A stretch of 36,764 nt of DNA, taken from a virus. Below, piece by piece: positions 28,297 through 36,243 of the stretch (the first letter of the stretch is position 1; each line of letters begins with the position of its first letter). Below the pieces are notes generated by a model. The model ran no database searches. It was given only the letters and a program-made list of their open reading frames with translations, and was not told the DNA's origin. The position numbers and the translations under genes were made by a program. The stretch is from positions 1-36,764 of the IMG/VR virus record IMGVR_UViG_3300045968_000110; one strand, 5' to 3'.

Positions 28297-30029
28297 CACT
28301 TCACCTTGTGGTACTTGCCGTCCGCTCCAAGCTCGTACTTGATGCCGCCGGGAGCGGTGATCGTGCTGCCCGCGGCGGCGGTGCGGCGCTGGCGCATCCC
28401 TGGCACGTAGGTGTCGAGGTACACCGGGATCTCCTTGGCGACCCACGGGGTGTTTTCCGCAACGCCCTGGAGCCGGGTTTCGATCTGGCCGCCGATGCGG
28501 TCGAGCTCAGCCAGGGCGCCCTTCGCCAGCTGGCGGATGGCGTCGCCGACGATCTTGGCCTTCGCCGGGGCCATGTTGCCGTTCGTCCAGTCGTTGATGA
28601 ACTGGTCGACGGCCGCGCCCGACAGCTTGCCGCCCACGCGCTTCCAAAACAGATCCATGTCGCTGTCGCTGATGACGCCCGTACCGCCCTGGGCCATCTT
28701 CACGAACTGTCCGGCGCCCGCCGCCGCCAGCGCCGCGTTGGTGGTCGCGCCGGAGAGCGTGCGTGCCATCTGGTTGTACTTCGCGTTCTGGGCGGCGGAC
28801 TCCTTGTACCCGGTGTTCTGGATCACCTTCTGCACGATGCCGTCGACACGGGCCTGGTCCTGCAGCGACTTGGACTCCTTCTTCTCCTCGCGCGCCAGCT
28901 TCTTGTCTGCGAGCCGATCGTCGAACTCGCGCTTTCGCTCGCCCAGGTTCGCGCGCGCGAGCGCCAGCGTCGCCGCCGCCTGCTGCCGCTGGTCGCGGTG
29001 CCCCTCCTCGCGGTTGTGGATGTCGCCTTCGTGCGCGGCGGCCTTCTGGAGCGCGTCCACCAGCACGACGTTGCCCTTGACCTGTGCCTCCGGCACGCCC
29101 GCCCGGCGCAGCTGCTCGTCCGCCTCGCGGGCGATGGCGCGGTACCGGGCCGCGAAGTCCGCGTCCAGGTCGTTCATCGCCGCCCGGTGCGCCTCCTGCG
29201 CGTCCTTGGCGCCGTGGCGGGCCATGAGGACGTTGTCCCCGGCCTGGGCCAGCCTCGCCCGCTTCGCGTCGTACTCGCGCTTCATGCGGTCGTTGATGCC
29301 CTTCAGACCCTCGTTCTGGTTACTAGGCGCGTGCCCGGCCTGGATGGCGGCGACGTTGCCCAGGCCAGCCGCGAAGCCGCCGATGAGGATGGCGGCGATC
29401 TCGCGCCCGGTGTGCGGGCGATCCCACTTGAACCCCTCGACGTCCCGGGCCGCCGCGAGCCGGGCGTTCACGGCCTCGTTGATCTGCGTCGCCCGCGCGT
29501 CCCGCGCCAGCTTGGCGCGCGCGATCTCCGCCTTCTTCTCGCGCGCCTCGACCGCGGCAACCTCGGCCTCCTTCTGCCCGCGCATCGCCCCCACGGCCGC
29601 GGCGTGCTGCGCCAGCGCCGTCTGCCGCTTCGTCAGCTCGCCGTGGTGGTCGACCAGGGAGCGCTGGTACGCGGCGTTCAGCGCCACGTCCTTCTGCGGG
29701 TCGCCCGTGAACGCGGGCGGCGGCGGCGGCGGGCCGAGCTCCGGGAACTGCGGCGCGGGCGGATACGCGCTGGTAGCAGGGGCTGGAGTCGAACCAGCTG
29801 CGACAGGCGTATGAGGCCCATCTGCCGCCACGGCTCCCTGCTGTGGAACTTCCGGCTCGGCAACCAGCGGCTCCGAGGTGACGTCCTCATCCGTCAGCGC
29901 GTCCGCGTCCAGGTCGAGCGCGGCGTCGATGGCAACGTCCGGCGTGGTGGTGCCGCCGGCCAGGTAGTCCCGCGCCTGCTGGACGTCGCTGTCCTCGTCC
30001 TCGTCGTCCGCGACGAACCCGACGCCCAT
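28296..30029 (-). CDS. coiled-coil internal virion protein, probable
   Basis: 577 residues, ATG start. Residues 1-110 are acidic and Pro-rich, including a PPPPPP run. Residues 120-190 and 245-360 form long coiled coils (AEVAAVEAREKKAEIARAKL, then ARANLGERKREFDDRLADKK). Between them is a hydrophobic segment (REIAAILIGGFAAGLGNVAA, about 205-224), a possible membrane span. The C-terminal part (about 390-540) is globular and ends in a short basic tail. A likely ejected core protein of a podovirus-like virion. No enzyme motif seen. Confidence 0.55.
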   Translation of the reverse strand: MGVGFVADDEDEDSDVQQARDYLAGGTTTPDVAIDAALDLDADALTDEDVTSEPLVAEPEVPQQGAVAADGPHTPVAAGSTPAPATSAYPPAPQFPELGPPPPPPAFTGDPQKDVALNAAYQRSLVDHHGELTKRQTALAQHAAAVGAMRGQKEAEVAAVEAREKKAEIARAKLARDARATQINEAVNARLAAARDVEGFKWDRPHTGREIAAILIGGFAAGLGNVAAIQAGHAPSNQNEGLKGINDRMKREYDAKRARLAQAGDNVLMARHGAKDAQEAHRAAMNDLDADFAARYRAIAREADEQLRRAGVPEAQVKGNVVLVDALQKAAAHEGDIHNREEGHRDQRQQAAATLALARANLGERKREFDDRLADKKLAREEKKESKSLQDQARVDGIVQKVIQNTGYKESAAQNAKYNQMARTLSGATTNAALAAAGAGQFVKMAQGGTGVISDSDMDLFWKRVGGKLSGAAVDQFINDWTNGNMAPAKAKIVGDAIRQLAKGALAELDRIGGQIETRLQGVAENTPWVAKEIPVYLDTYVPGMRQRRTAAAGSTITAPGGIKYELGADGKYHKVK

Positions 30030-31048
30030 CAGGCCGCCTTGCGCAGCGACACCAGCGGCTTCTTCGTCTCGCGTAGCGCCTGCGCGGACATCGCCAGCGC
30101 GGCGCCCACGGCGTTCCCGACGTCGAGCTTCAGCCGGCCGGCGCCGTCCATCTTGACCATGCCCTTGCCGATCGGGCCGCCCTTCTGCGCGTCCTGGGCC
30201 ATCACGCCAACGCGCTCGCCCTCGCCGTGCGCCTGGTCCTTGTAGCGGAACCGGAAGCCCTTCAGCGACTCGGCCAGCTTCTCCAGCTTCGCCGGCTTGA
30301 CGTCTTCCTTCAGCCGCTCGTCGGAGAACATCTGCCCGATCGCCTTCGCCCCCTCCATGTTGAACTGGTTCGTGGCCGCGGCGTTCAGGTTCTCGCCCTT
30401 GAACTGCGCGCCGGCAGCGTCGATCCCTGAATCGAGGGTCTTCACCTCTCCGCCCAGCAACGCCTTCCGCCAGTCCACGTCGGCGCCGAGCAGGCCCTGG
30501 TCTCCCGCGCGCTGCTGCGCCAGCACCTGGCCGAGGAGCGCGCGCGCCCGCTCCTGCTCGCCCGCGCGCAGCATGGCCGCGTCAACGTTCGTCCCCGCCT
30601 GCGTGGCGAGCGCGCCGAGTCGCCCGGATCGCAGCGCGGCGCCCGGGTTGCGTCCCTGGAGCGCAGCGGCCAGCCCGAACTGCCGGGCGGCGTTAACGCC
30701 GGCTTGGCGCCGCAGTTGGATCTCCGCCAGCGACGGCACCTTGCCGGCGGCTGCGCCTGCCAGGTCGGCGGCCAGCATCCGCTGGCGCATGGCGCCGTAG
30801 CGGTCTGACGCCGGGTCGAAGTGGCCACCGAAGCCGGCGCGCTCGGCGGCCAGCTTGTCCTGCGTCCCGAAGGCGCGGTTCATCGCCGCGGTCAGGTTGG
30901 CGGTGCTGGCCTTCTCCGGGCCTACCTTCGGGCCGCCCTGCCTGATGATCGTCAGCGGGTTGTCGCTGCCCGTGAGAAACGGCGTTCCAAGCGGATCCTC
31001 CGGGACGTTTTCATCCCAGGCGCTTTCGAAGTCACCGTAAATGCCCAT
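30029..31048 (-). CDS. tail protein with S74-type intramolecular chaperone
   Basis: 339 residues from the ATG at 31048 directly behind repeat R1; the longer frame to 31090 runs through the repeat. Residues 50-180 are helical, Ala-rich. Residue 241 begins FSDERLKEDVKPA, the start of an S74/endosialidase-type chaperone, with Ser242 the expected self-cleavage site, then FRFRYKDQAHGEGERVGVMA and the helical end (VGAALAMSAQALRET). This domain trimerises tail fibres or spikes and may be cut off afterwards. Confidence 0.75.
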   Translation of the reverse strand: MGIYGDFESAWDENVPEDPLGTPFLTGSDNPLTIIRQGGPKVGPEKASTANLTAAMNRAFGTQDKLAAERAGFGGHFDPASDRYGAMRQRMLAADLAGAAAGKVPSLAEIQLRRQAGVNAARQFGLAAALQGRNPGAALRSGRLGALATQAGTNVDAAMLRAGEQERARALLGQVLAQQRAGDQGLLGADVDWRKALLGGEVKTLDSGIDAAGAQFKGENLNAAATNQFNMEGAKAIGQMFSDERLKEDVKPAKLEKLAESLKGFRFRYKDQAHGEGERVGVMAQDAQKGGPIGKGMVKMDGAGRLKLDVGNAVGAALAMSAQALRETKKPLVSLRKAA

Positions 31049-31049
31049 C

Positions 31050-31072
31050 TCACAGGCGCCCGATCGGGGACC
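31050..31072 (-). repeat. repeat R1, copy D
   Basis: Identical 23-bp element, one base from the ATG at 31048. It sits in the 41-base divergent gap between the S74 tail gene (left) and the plus-strand lipoprotein gene (right), so it marks the boundary of the lipoprotein insertion. Confidence 0.9.
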
Positions 31073-31089
31073 CGTGTTACGCTCGGGCA

Positions 31090-31518
31090 ATGCGGTGGAT
31101 TTGGCTGCTAGCAGTCTTCGCCGCCTGTGCCCAGGGCGAGACGCGCAGGATCGGTCGCACGGTGTACCGTCCGAGCACCGAGAATGGCGGTGGATACGGC
31201 TACTCGGACGTCCAGCTAAACGGGCAAACGTTCCGGGTCACGTTCGTCGCCACCTCGCCCAGGGAGGCCAGGGACGGCGCGCTGCTCCGCGCCGCGGAGG
31301 TCACGTTGCTCGCCGGCGCCGACGGGTTCGTGATCGCCCAACAGGAAGATCTGATGGACCAGGCCACGCGCACCCGGTTCGTCGTCGGCCGCGTTCGGCG
31401 GAATATTCCTACCACCGTCCTGACCATCAACCCGCTCCTGCGAAGAGAATTCGCGAGGGTGCCGCCCGGCACCACGGTCTACGACGCGCGCCTGATCGCG
31501 CCGCAACCGGGCAACTAG
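31090..31518 (+). CDS. CC0125/CC1285-like lipoprotein (moron)
   Basis: 142 residues, ATG start, plus strand inside a minus-strand late region. Signal peptide with lipobox-like end (RWIWLLAVFAAC, Cys13 as lipid anchor). The mature part has YGYSDVQLNGQTFRVTFVAT and REARDGALLRAAEVTLLAGA, the pattern I know from the CC0125/CC1285 lipoprotein family of bacterial envelopes. Orientation and content suggest a cargo gene that changes the lysogen's surface rather than a virion part. Convergent with the next gene; the stops overlap by 4 bases. Confidence 0.7.
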   Translation: MRWIWLLAVFAACAQGETRRIGRTVYRPSTENGGGYGYSDVQLNGQTFRVTFVATSPREARDGALLRAAEVTLLAGADGFVIAQQEDLMDQATRTRFVVGRVRRNIPTTVLTINPLLRREFARVPPGTTVYDARLIAPQPGN

Positions 31519-31955
31519 ATCGCCGGCACGACGAGGCGCACGAACAGGTATTCCGCGCGGCACTCCGTCGCCGGGCGCTCGAAGCGGATGTCGACGCTGC
31601 ACGTGCCGTCTGCGCCCGGCGCGATCGTGTAGCTGCCGACGTCCGGCCACGCGCCGAAGAAGTCCACCGTCCCGTTCACGACGGTGACGCGGATGTCTCC
31701 GGTGGACGGCGTGCCGCATCGATTCCACACGGGCGCCTCGTCTGTCCCGGAGATCTGCTCGATCGGGATCGCGCACGACGTCGCCGGCGCACCGCCCTGC
31801 CCAGCCGTCCCGCTCGCGCCCGCGGCGCCGCCGCCAGTGGTGCCGGCCGTGCCCATGTCGCCACCCGCGCCGCCGGTCCCCGGTCCGGCAGTGGCAGCCT
31901 CGCCGCAACCAACAACGAGAAACGCCAGCAACGCCAACGAACGCATAGACACCAT
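31515..31955 (-). CDS. secreted lipoprotein with Gly/Thr-rich linker
   Basis: 146 residues from the ATG at 31955 (31946 also possible). Lipoprotein signal LALLAFLVVGC (lipobox LVVGC with Cys17), then a Gly/Thr/Ala linker (about 20-52), then a beta-rich domain with cysteines (ATSCAIPIEQ, WNRCGTPS, GTCSVDIRF, TECRAEY) that probably form disulphides outside the cytoplasm. The linker style is common in Myxococcota lipoproteins. Partner of the oppositely oriented lipoprotein; likely the same cargo unit. Confidence 0.65.
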   Translation of the reverse strand: MVSMRSLALLAFLVVGCGEAATAGPGTGGAGGDMGTAGTTGGGAAGASGTAGQGGAPATSCAIPIEQISGTDEAPVWNRCGTPSTGDIRVTVVNGTVDFFGAWPDVGSYTIAPGADGTCSVDIRFERPATECRAEYLFVRLVVPAI

Positions 31956-32001
31956 GTTTGCACCCGCTCCAACGAACGCGCAAGGGCAAGATTCCCGAGC
32001 C

Positions 32002-32016
32002 GGGGACAGTGTCACC
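32002..32016. promoter_or_regulatory. degenerate R2-like palindrome
   Basis: GGGGACAGTGTCACC resembles the R2 core with three mismatches, 47 bases upstream of the lipoprotein start at 31955, in the 92-base gap behind the nozzle gene. May be a decayed or weak operator of the same system. Otherwise nothing recognised in that gap. Confidence 0.4.
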
Positions 32017-32047
32017 TGCTCCAACCAACGTGAACGTAATGAGTACG

Positions 32048-35000
32048 CTACGTTAGCCGGTTGCCGCTGGCCGTTTTCCGCAGGCCTTCTTTGACGGCGT
32101 ACACGACGGTCAGCCCGGTCAGCTTGGGCCCGGCGAAGTTGACGGAGCCGCCTTCCTTCTGGGAGATCGTGACGCCGATCTTGAGGGCCGATACCTTGGC
32201 CGAGTAGCGGAGCTCCACGGCGTTGATGTCGTCGGTGACGAGCATGTTGCGTGCGACGGTCGCCAGCGGGGTGTCGTCGAAGTCCTTGAACAGTGTGAGC
32301 GTGACCCTGTACCCGGGATCGTCCTCGTCGGAGATGATCCTCTTTTCCCCGGTCAGCTGAACGCGCTTGAACCGGAAGTACCCCTTGAGCTTGGCGATCG
32401 AGATCCACGGCGTCTCCGCGTACAGCGCGACGGGCCCTGAGCTGTCGTCGAAGACGGTCCCGGTGATGTCCTCGGCGATCATGAACATGGCGACCTGGCC
32501 CTGTTGCTGCCGCACCATCCGCCCGCCGTACGCGGTCGCCGATTCGCACGCCCCGACGTCCACGTCCCAGAGCTTCGTCACGTGGTCATAGACCAAGATC
32601 TGGCCGGCGGAGGTGACGAACTTCGTCTGGAGTGTTTCGGGGATGTGCACTGCTTCTACGACCGAGAGCCCGCGCAGGTTCTCCTGGACCGGCTTGCCGA
32701 TCTGGTCGTCGATGGCGAGGCCGCGATTCACCATGAAGATGCCGCTCCGGTTGCTGATCGACCGGAACATCACGCCGTCGGGAGTCGACACGATCGAGCG
32801 CGGCTCCACGGTGCCGATGCCGGCGGCGATCAGCTGCGCCAGGCCGAAGGTGCCGTTGCCCTGCAGGTCCGGGCCGTCGCCCAGGACGGCGTAGATCGCG
32901 TCCCGCTTGAACAGGATCGACCGGTCGTCCGCCGCCGCGCCGCCGATCAGGTCGCCGCGGCCGTCGTCGACGCGGAAGCTGCTCACGCTGTTGAAGCGCG
33001 GGCCCTCGGTCTCCGACAGCGGCAGCGACACCAGCACGCGCGTCGGGTCGGTCGCGTCGATGACCGCCAGGCGATCCTTGACCGGCCACACCGCCAGCGC
33101 GGGCGGCGGCGGTTCTGGCTCCAGTACGTCGCCGTCGGATGGCGATTCCTGGCCAAGCGCGATCTGGGCGTCCGAGGCGGTGATGTCGACGGTGACGGTG
33201 TCGACGGTTTCGACGTTCGCCACGGCCGCGACCAGGCGGTGGTCATCCGGCGCGTTGTTCGTGGTGCAGTACACCTCGATCGCGGCTTTCCCGGGGCGCC
33301 CGTGCAGCTTCAACGTCTTGATGACCGCGCGAATCGTCCGGTTGGCGCCAGACAGAGAGATCTCCGTGGGCGCCGACGCCTGCGACACCCGGCGTCGGCC
33401 GAAGTCGTCCGTGTAGCGATAGAGGGCCAGCACGCTGTAATTCCCCGGCGACGACAGGCTGCCGCCGGCAACCTGGGACAGCGCGGGCGGCTCCGGGTAG
33501 AGGTGGAAGCCCTCTTCGGCGAACGTGACGCCGTCGAAGGCGCCCAGGACCCCGCCGCAGACGTACAGGCTGTCGGCGAACTCCCGCGGGCTGTTCACGT
33601 TCGCCGGGTTGAAGGTGAGCGTCAGGGTATCCACGCCGCTGTCAAGCGACGTGCCCGACGGGAGCTGGACGAGGCGCATGGAGATCTTCGCCGCGCCCAG
33701 GAACACGTGCGTCGACAGCGTATGCACGTCCGGCGGCGCTCCGGTGTCGCGGACTCCGATCAGACCGGCGAACGCCTTGGCGCTGGGCGTGCGGTTGCCG
33801 TCGGTCGCGTCGGTGACAGACACGGACGGCACGCGCACCGTGAACAGCGTCCCCTGCTCGTCGCTCTCGTACGCCACCTGCACGTAGAAGCCGCTCTCGT
33901 GGGAGAACGTCATCGACCCGAGCGACGCGGACCAGATCCAGGTCGCGGTTCCGATCGACCCGCCGAAGCGCCGGCCGTACAGGATGCGCTGTGTCCCGGC
34001 GCCGGCGTTGTTGGCGTAGAGGACGACGAATTCGCCGGTGGCGTTGTTCGTGATGGTGTGGCCGGCGAGCTGGACGACGTCCGCGCCGAACCCGGCGTCC
34101 ACGGTGTAGCTCGAGGCCGGCAGGCCCGTCCCGAGGTTGATGTCCCACTGGACGGTCACGCCCTGGGCGCCGGACGCCACGATCGCCGCGAACCGGCCCG
34201 ACCCCGACCAGTCCCGCATCCAGGCGAAGACCCCCGGAGACACCGCGCCGCCGCCCGACGTCGTCAGGTTGTTCGCGGTGACCACGCCAGCGCCATCTCG
34301 CCGCAGGATCCGCGTCGTCGCGCCGGCATAGATCACCAGCAGCTCGTTTCCGTTCGCCAGGACGTCGAAGCGGTCGCTGGTCGCGTCGGTGGCCAGCGTG
34401 AACACGCTGGACGGCTGCCCGTTTCCGGCCGTCAGGTTCGAGATCGACCACAGGACCATCTCGATATTGGCGGCGTCGCGCACCACGAGCTGCAGCTGCG
34501 AATTGACGAACGCGGCCCGGCAGCTCGAGCTGCCGTAGGTAACGGCGTCACTGTGGATAAACAGCGTCTTTCCGGTAGAGAGCTCTAGGATCTGCGCCTT
34601 CGCCGCCGCGGTCAGCGCCACGTCGTTCGACTGGATCCAGCATACCAGCGCGTACGTGCCGTTCGTGGCCACGTTGACGCTGGTGACGCGGGCGGAGCTG
34701 TTGACCGCGTTCGACCGGAAGACCGTGCCCCGCGCGGGCATGACCTGGCCGCGAAGCTTCGACTGGACGCCGGCATTCACGGCCTCGATGTTCGTGCCGG
34801 CGGAGGCCGCCCACTTGTTCAGGCCCGGCGAGTAGACGCCGATATTCCGCAGGCCGGCCTTCGACAGGGACACGAGGGCGCCCTTGTGCGTGGCGAGTTG
34901 CCAGGACGGCGGCATGTTCCCGGGTGTCTGTGCCGCGTACTGGCCGCCCAGAAACGCCGACCCGTTGCGCTTGACGAGCTCGCCCGATCGCAGCCAGGTC

Positions 35001-35107
35001 GCGTTCTGCAGGAGGGGGACCTTGCCTACCGGCAGCAGCTTGTCGTCGATGTCCGACTGGAGCCCGAGCCCGAGCGGGATCTCCAGCTTGTCGAACGTCA
35101 GCGGCAT
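32048..35107 (-). CDS. tail nozzle / stabilisation beta-propeller protein
   Basis: 1019 residues, ATG start as TGATG with the previous gene. The N-terminus (IPLGLGLQSDIDDKLLPVGK, LLQNATWLRSGELVKRNGS) is the hallmark of nozzle-type tail proteins, which cap the short tail and fit a propeller fold; many beta repeats follow. Later motifs include WPVKDRLAVIDATDPTRVLV and FRVDDGRGDLIGGAAADDRS, then SIVSTPDGVMFRSISNRSGIF. The length is at the large end of the class. It is the main reason to regard this as podovirus-like. Confidence 0.75.
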   Translation of the reverse strand: MPLTFDKLEIPLGLGLQSDIDDKLLPVGKVPLLQNATWLRSGELVKRNGSAFLGGQYAAQTPGNMPPSWQLATHKGALVSLSKAGLRNIGVYSPGLNKWAASAGTNIEAVNAGVQSKLRGQVMPARGTVFRSNAVNSSARVTSVNVATNGTYALVCWIQSNDVALTAAAKAQILELSTGKTLFIHSDAVTYGSSSCRAAFVNSQLQLVVRDAANIEMVLWSISNLTAGNGQPSSVFTLATDATSDRFDVLANGNELLVIYAGATTRILRRDGAGVVTANNLTTSGGGAVSPGVFAWMRDWSGSGRFAAIVASGAQGVTVQWDINLGTGLPASSYTVDAGFGADVVQLAGHTITNNATGEFVVLYANNAGAGTQRILYGRRFGGSIGTATWIWSASLGSMTFSHESGFYVQVAYESDEQGTLFTVRVPSVSVTDATDGNRTPSAKAFAGLIGVRDTGAPPDVHTLSTHVFLGAAKISMRLVQLPSGTSLDSGVDTLTLTFNPANVNSPREFADSLYVCGGVLGAFDGVTFAEEGFHLYPEPPALSQVAGGSLSSPGNYSVLALYRYTDDFGRRRVSQASAPTEISLSGANRTIRAVIKTLKLHGRPGKAAIEVYCTTNNAPDDHRLVAAVANVETVDTVTVDITASDAQIALGQESPSDGDVLEPEPPPPALAVWPVKDRLAVIDATDPTRVLVSLPLSETEGPRFNSVSSFRVDDGRGDLIGGAAADDRSILFKRDAIYAVLGDGPDLQGNGTFGLAQLIAAGIGTVEPRSIVSTPDGVMFRSISNRSGIFMVNRGLAIDDQIGKPVQENLRGLSVVEAVHIPETLQTKFVTSAGQILVYDHVTKLWDVDVGACESATAYGGRMVRQQQGQVAMFMIAEDITGTVFDDSSGPVALYAETPWISIAKLKGYFRFKRVQLTGEKRIISDEDDPGYRVTLTLFKDFDDTPLATVARNMLVTDDINAVELRYSAKVSALKIGVTISQKEGGSVNFAGPKLTGLTVVYAVKEGLRKTASGNRLT

Positions 35108-35433
35108 CAGCCCAGCGTCAGCTCGTCACCGAAGACGGCCATGACGACCACGTTGGCGACGCTCGCGAACGCCTGGATCACTTCGGCCGCCTCCATGACC
35201 TGGTACGGGTACCAGTCGAACGGCTGCCCCGACGGGACGCTGAAGGCGTCGAACAGACGCGTGCCCGCGGCATCGGCGCCCAGGCTCACGGTGACGGTGA
35301 CCGGGGCGCCGCTCGCGTTGAACAGGTGGACGTGGCGGACGATCGCCTTCGTCCCGGCAGGGACCGTGTACTTGGTCGCCGCGGCGCCCGACAGCTGGGC
35401 CGGTCCGAACAGGCGTTTCGCCGTCTTCGCCAT
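35107..35433 (-). CDS. small virion structural protein
   Basis: 108 residues; ATG directly behind repeat R1 copy E. Sequence FGPAQLSGAAATKYTVPAGT, VRHVHLFNASGAPVTVTVSL, FDWYPYQVMEAAEVIQAFA and VFGDELT follows a pattern widespread among phage virion proteins of the tail region, a jelly-roll-like module. Its stop overlaps the nozzle start. Confidence 0.65.
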   Translation of the reverse strand: MAKTAKRLFGPAQLSGAAATKYTVPAGTKAIVRHVHLFNASGAPVTVTVSLGADAAGTRLFDAFSVPSGQPFDWYPYQVMEAAEVIQAFASVANVVVMAVFGDELTLG

Positions 35434-35456
35434 TCACAGGCGCCCGATCGGGGACC
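35434..35456 (-). repeat. repeat R1, copy E
   Basis: Identical to the other copies, directly against the ATG at 35433, between the stop of the 130-residue gene and the small virion gene that leads into the nozzle gene. Confidence 0.9.
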
Positions 35457-35457
35457 G

Positions 35458-35850
35458 CTACGTCCCGTCCAGCGCCGATGACACGATGTCGTGGGACATC
35501 AGGACGCCCTCGACAGCCCGCAGGCCAGCGTTGTGGTTCGCGGCTGCCCGGTATGCATCCTGCGCAGCCGTGAGTGCCCCGGCAAGCCCAACCCCTCCCA
35601 CACCTGAAGGCGTAGGAGCCACCTCGATAATCTTGTCGTTCCAGTGCTCCGGGGCTGCGTTCACCGCGAACCCGCTGGACTTGCCGGCCGCGTTCGACAG
35701 TTTGCCTTGCTTCCTGATCGACGGCGGGAATGGCTGCGTGGAGTTCGGCGCCCAGAAGAGCACGACGACGTTTCCCTTGTTGGGTCCGAAGTCTTCCACC
35801 TCCCAGCGGTTGATGTTCGGGAAGGTCAGGTTGGAGTTAAGGTTGACCAT
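35458..35850 (-). CDS. hypothetical virion-region protein
   Basis: 130 residues, ATG overlapping the preceding gene's end by 14 bases. The N-terminal half (VNLNSNLTFPNINRWEVEDF, then NVVVLFWAPNSTQPFPP) is beta-rich; the C-terminal half is helical and Ala-rich. No family recognised. Likely a minor tail protein by position. Confidence 0.55.
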   Translation of the reverse strand: MVNLNSNLTFPNINRWEVEDFGPNKGNVVVLFWAPNSTQPFPPSIRKQGKLSNAAGKSSGFAVNAAPEHWNDKIIEVAPTPSGVGGVGLAGALTAAQDAYRAAANHNAGLRAVEGVLMSHDIVSSALDGT

Positions 35851-36226
35851 CGGGCACCGCTTTCAGTGGCCGCAATTCAGCCGGAAGCTCGTATTTCTTG
35901 TCCCGCAACTGCTCCAAGCGCTCGCGAAGGCGCAGGAGGGTGTCCGCCCATGCCCCAACGATCTCCTGCGCCAGTCCGGAAATGACGTGGTCAATAACGT
36001 CGGTGTTCAGGTCGACGATGTGCATCGTCTTCCTGTCCCGGTACTCGGCGATCGGGATCTCCCCGCCCATTGCCTGCGCCCCGGCCAGCGTATCGGCCAG
36101 GTCGGACACCCCGAACTCGTCCCAGGTGCGCAGACGCTTGCGCCCGTACTCGGGGTTAGGACAGCGCTGGTTCACCAGGTGGTGCGTCAGCGCGAACAAC
36201 TCGTATTTCGTGATGCCGAATTTCAT
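35837..36226 (-). CDS. helical hypothetical protein
   Basis: 129 residues from the ATG at 36226, selected for its GGAGGAG Shine-Dalgarno. Helical throughout (ITKYELFALTHHLVNQRC, ETVGAWADTLLRLRERLEQ-like region near 85-110). Asp/Glu/Arg-rich. No family recognised; perhaps a chaperone for the adjacent fibre, since such genes commonly follow fibre genes. Confidence 0.55.
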   Translation of the reverse strand: MKFGITKYELFALTHHLVNQRCPNPEYGRKRLRTWDEFGVSDLADTLAGAQAMGGEIPIAEYRDRKTMHIVDLNTDVIDHVISGLAQEIVGAWADTLLRLRERLEQLRDKKYELPAELRPLKAVPDGQP

Positions 36227-36243
36227 GGCTGGCTCCTCCGTTG

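Noticed and set aside
28308-30245. 645-codon plus-strand open frame
   Set aside because: Runs antisense to the coiled-coil virion protein; its Arg/Val/Leu/His composition is typical of an antisense shadow in GC-rich DNA and no motif is seen.
30029-31090. Longer start for the S74 tail protein
   Set aside because: The extra 14 residues are a translation of repeat R1; the ATG at 31048 has the same R1 spacing as the other R1-linked genes.
31515-32549. 344-codon frame containing the lipoprotein
   Set aside because: Only the last part from 31955 has a lipoprotein signal; the upstream part is a wrong-frame reading of the nozzle gene.
32504-34588. 694-codon plus-strand open frame
   Set aside because: Antisense to the nozzle gene, Arg/Val-rich with no domains; the opposite strand encodes a coherent protein with family motifs.
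4140-35456. R1 as a CRISPR repeat or a conserved protein motif (HRRPIGD in shadow frames)
   Set aside because: Copies are kilobases apart with no spacer periodicity, and the peptide arises only in antisense frames.
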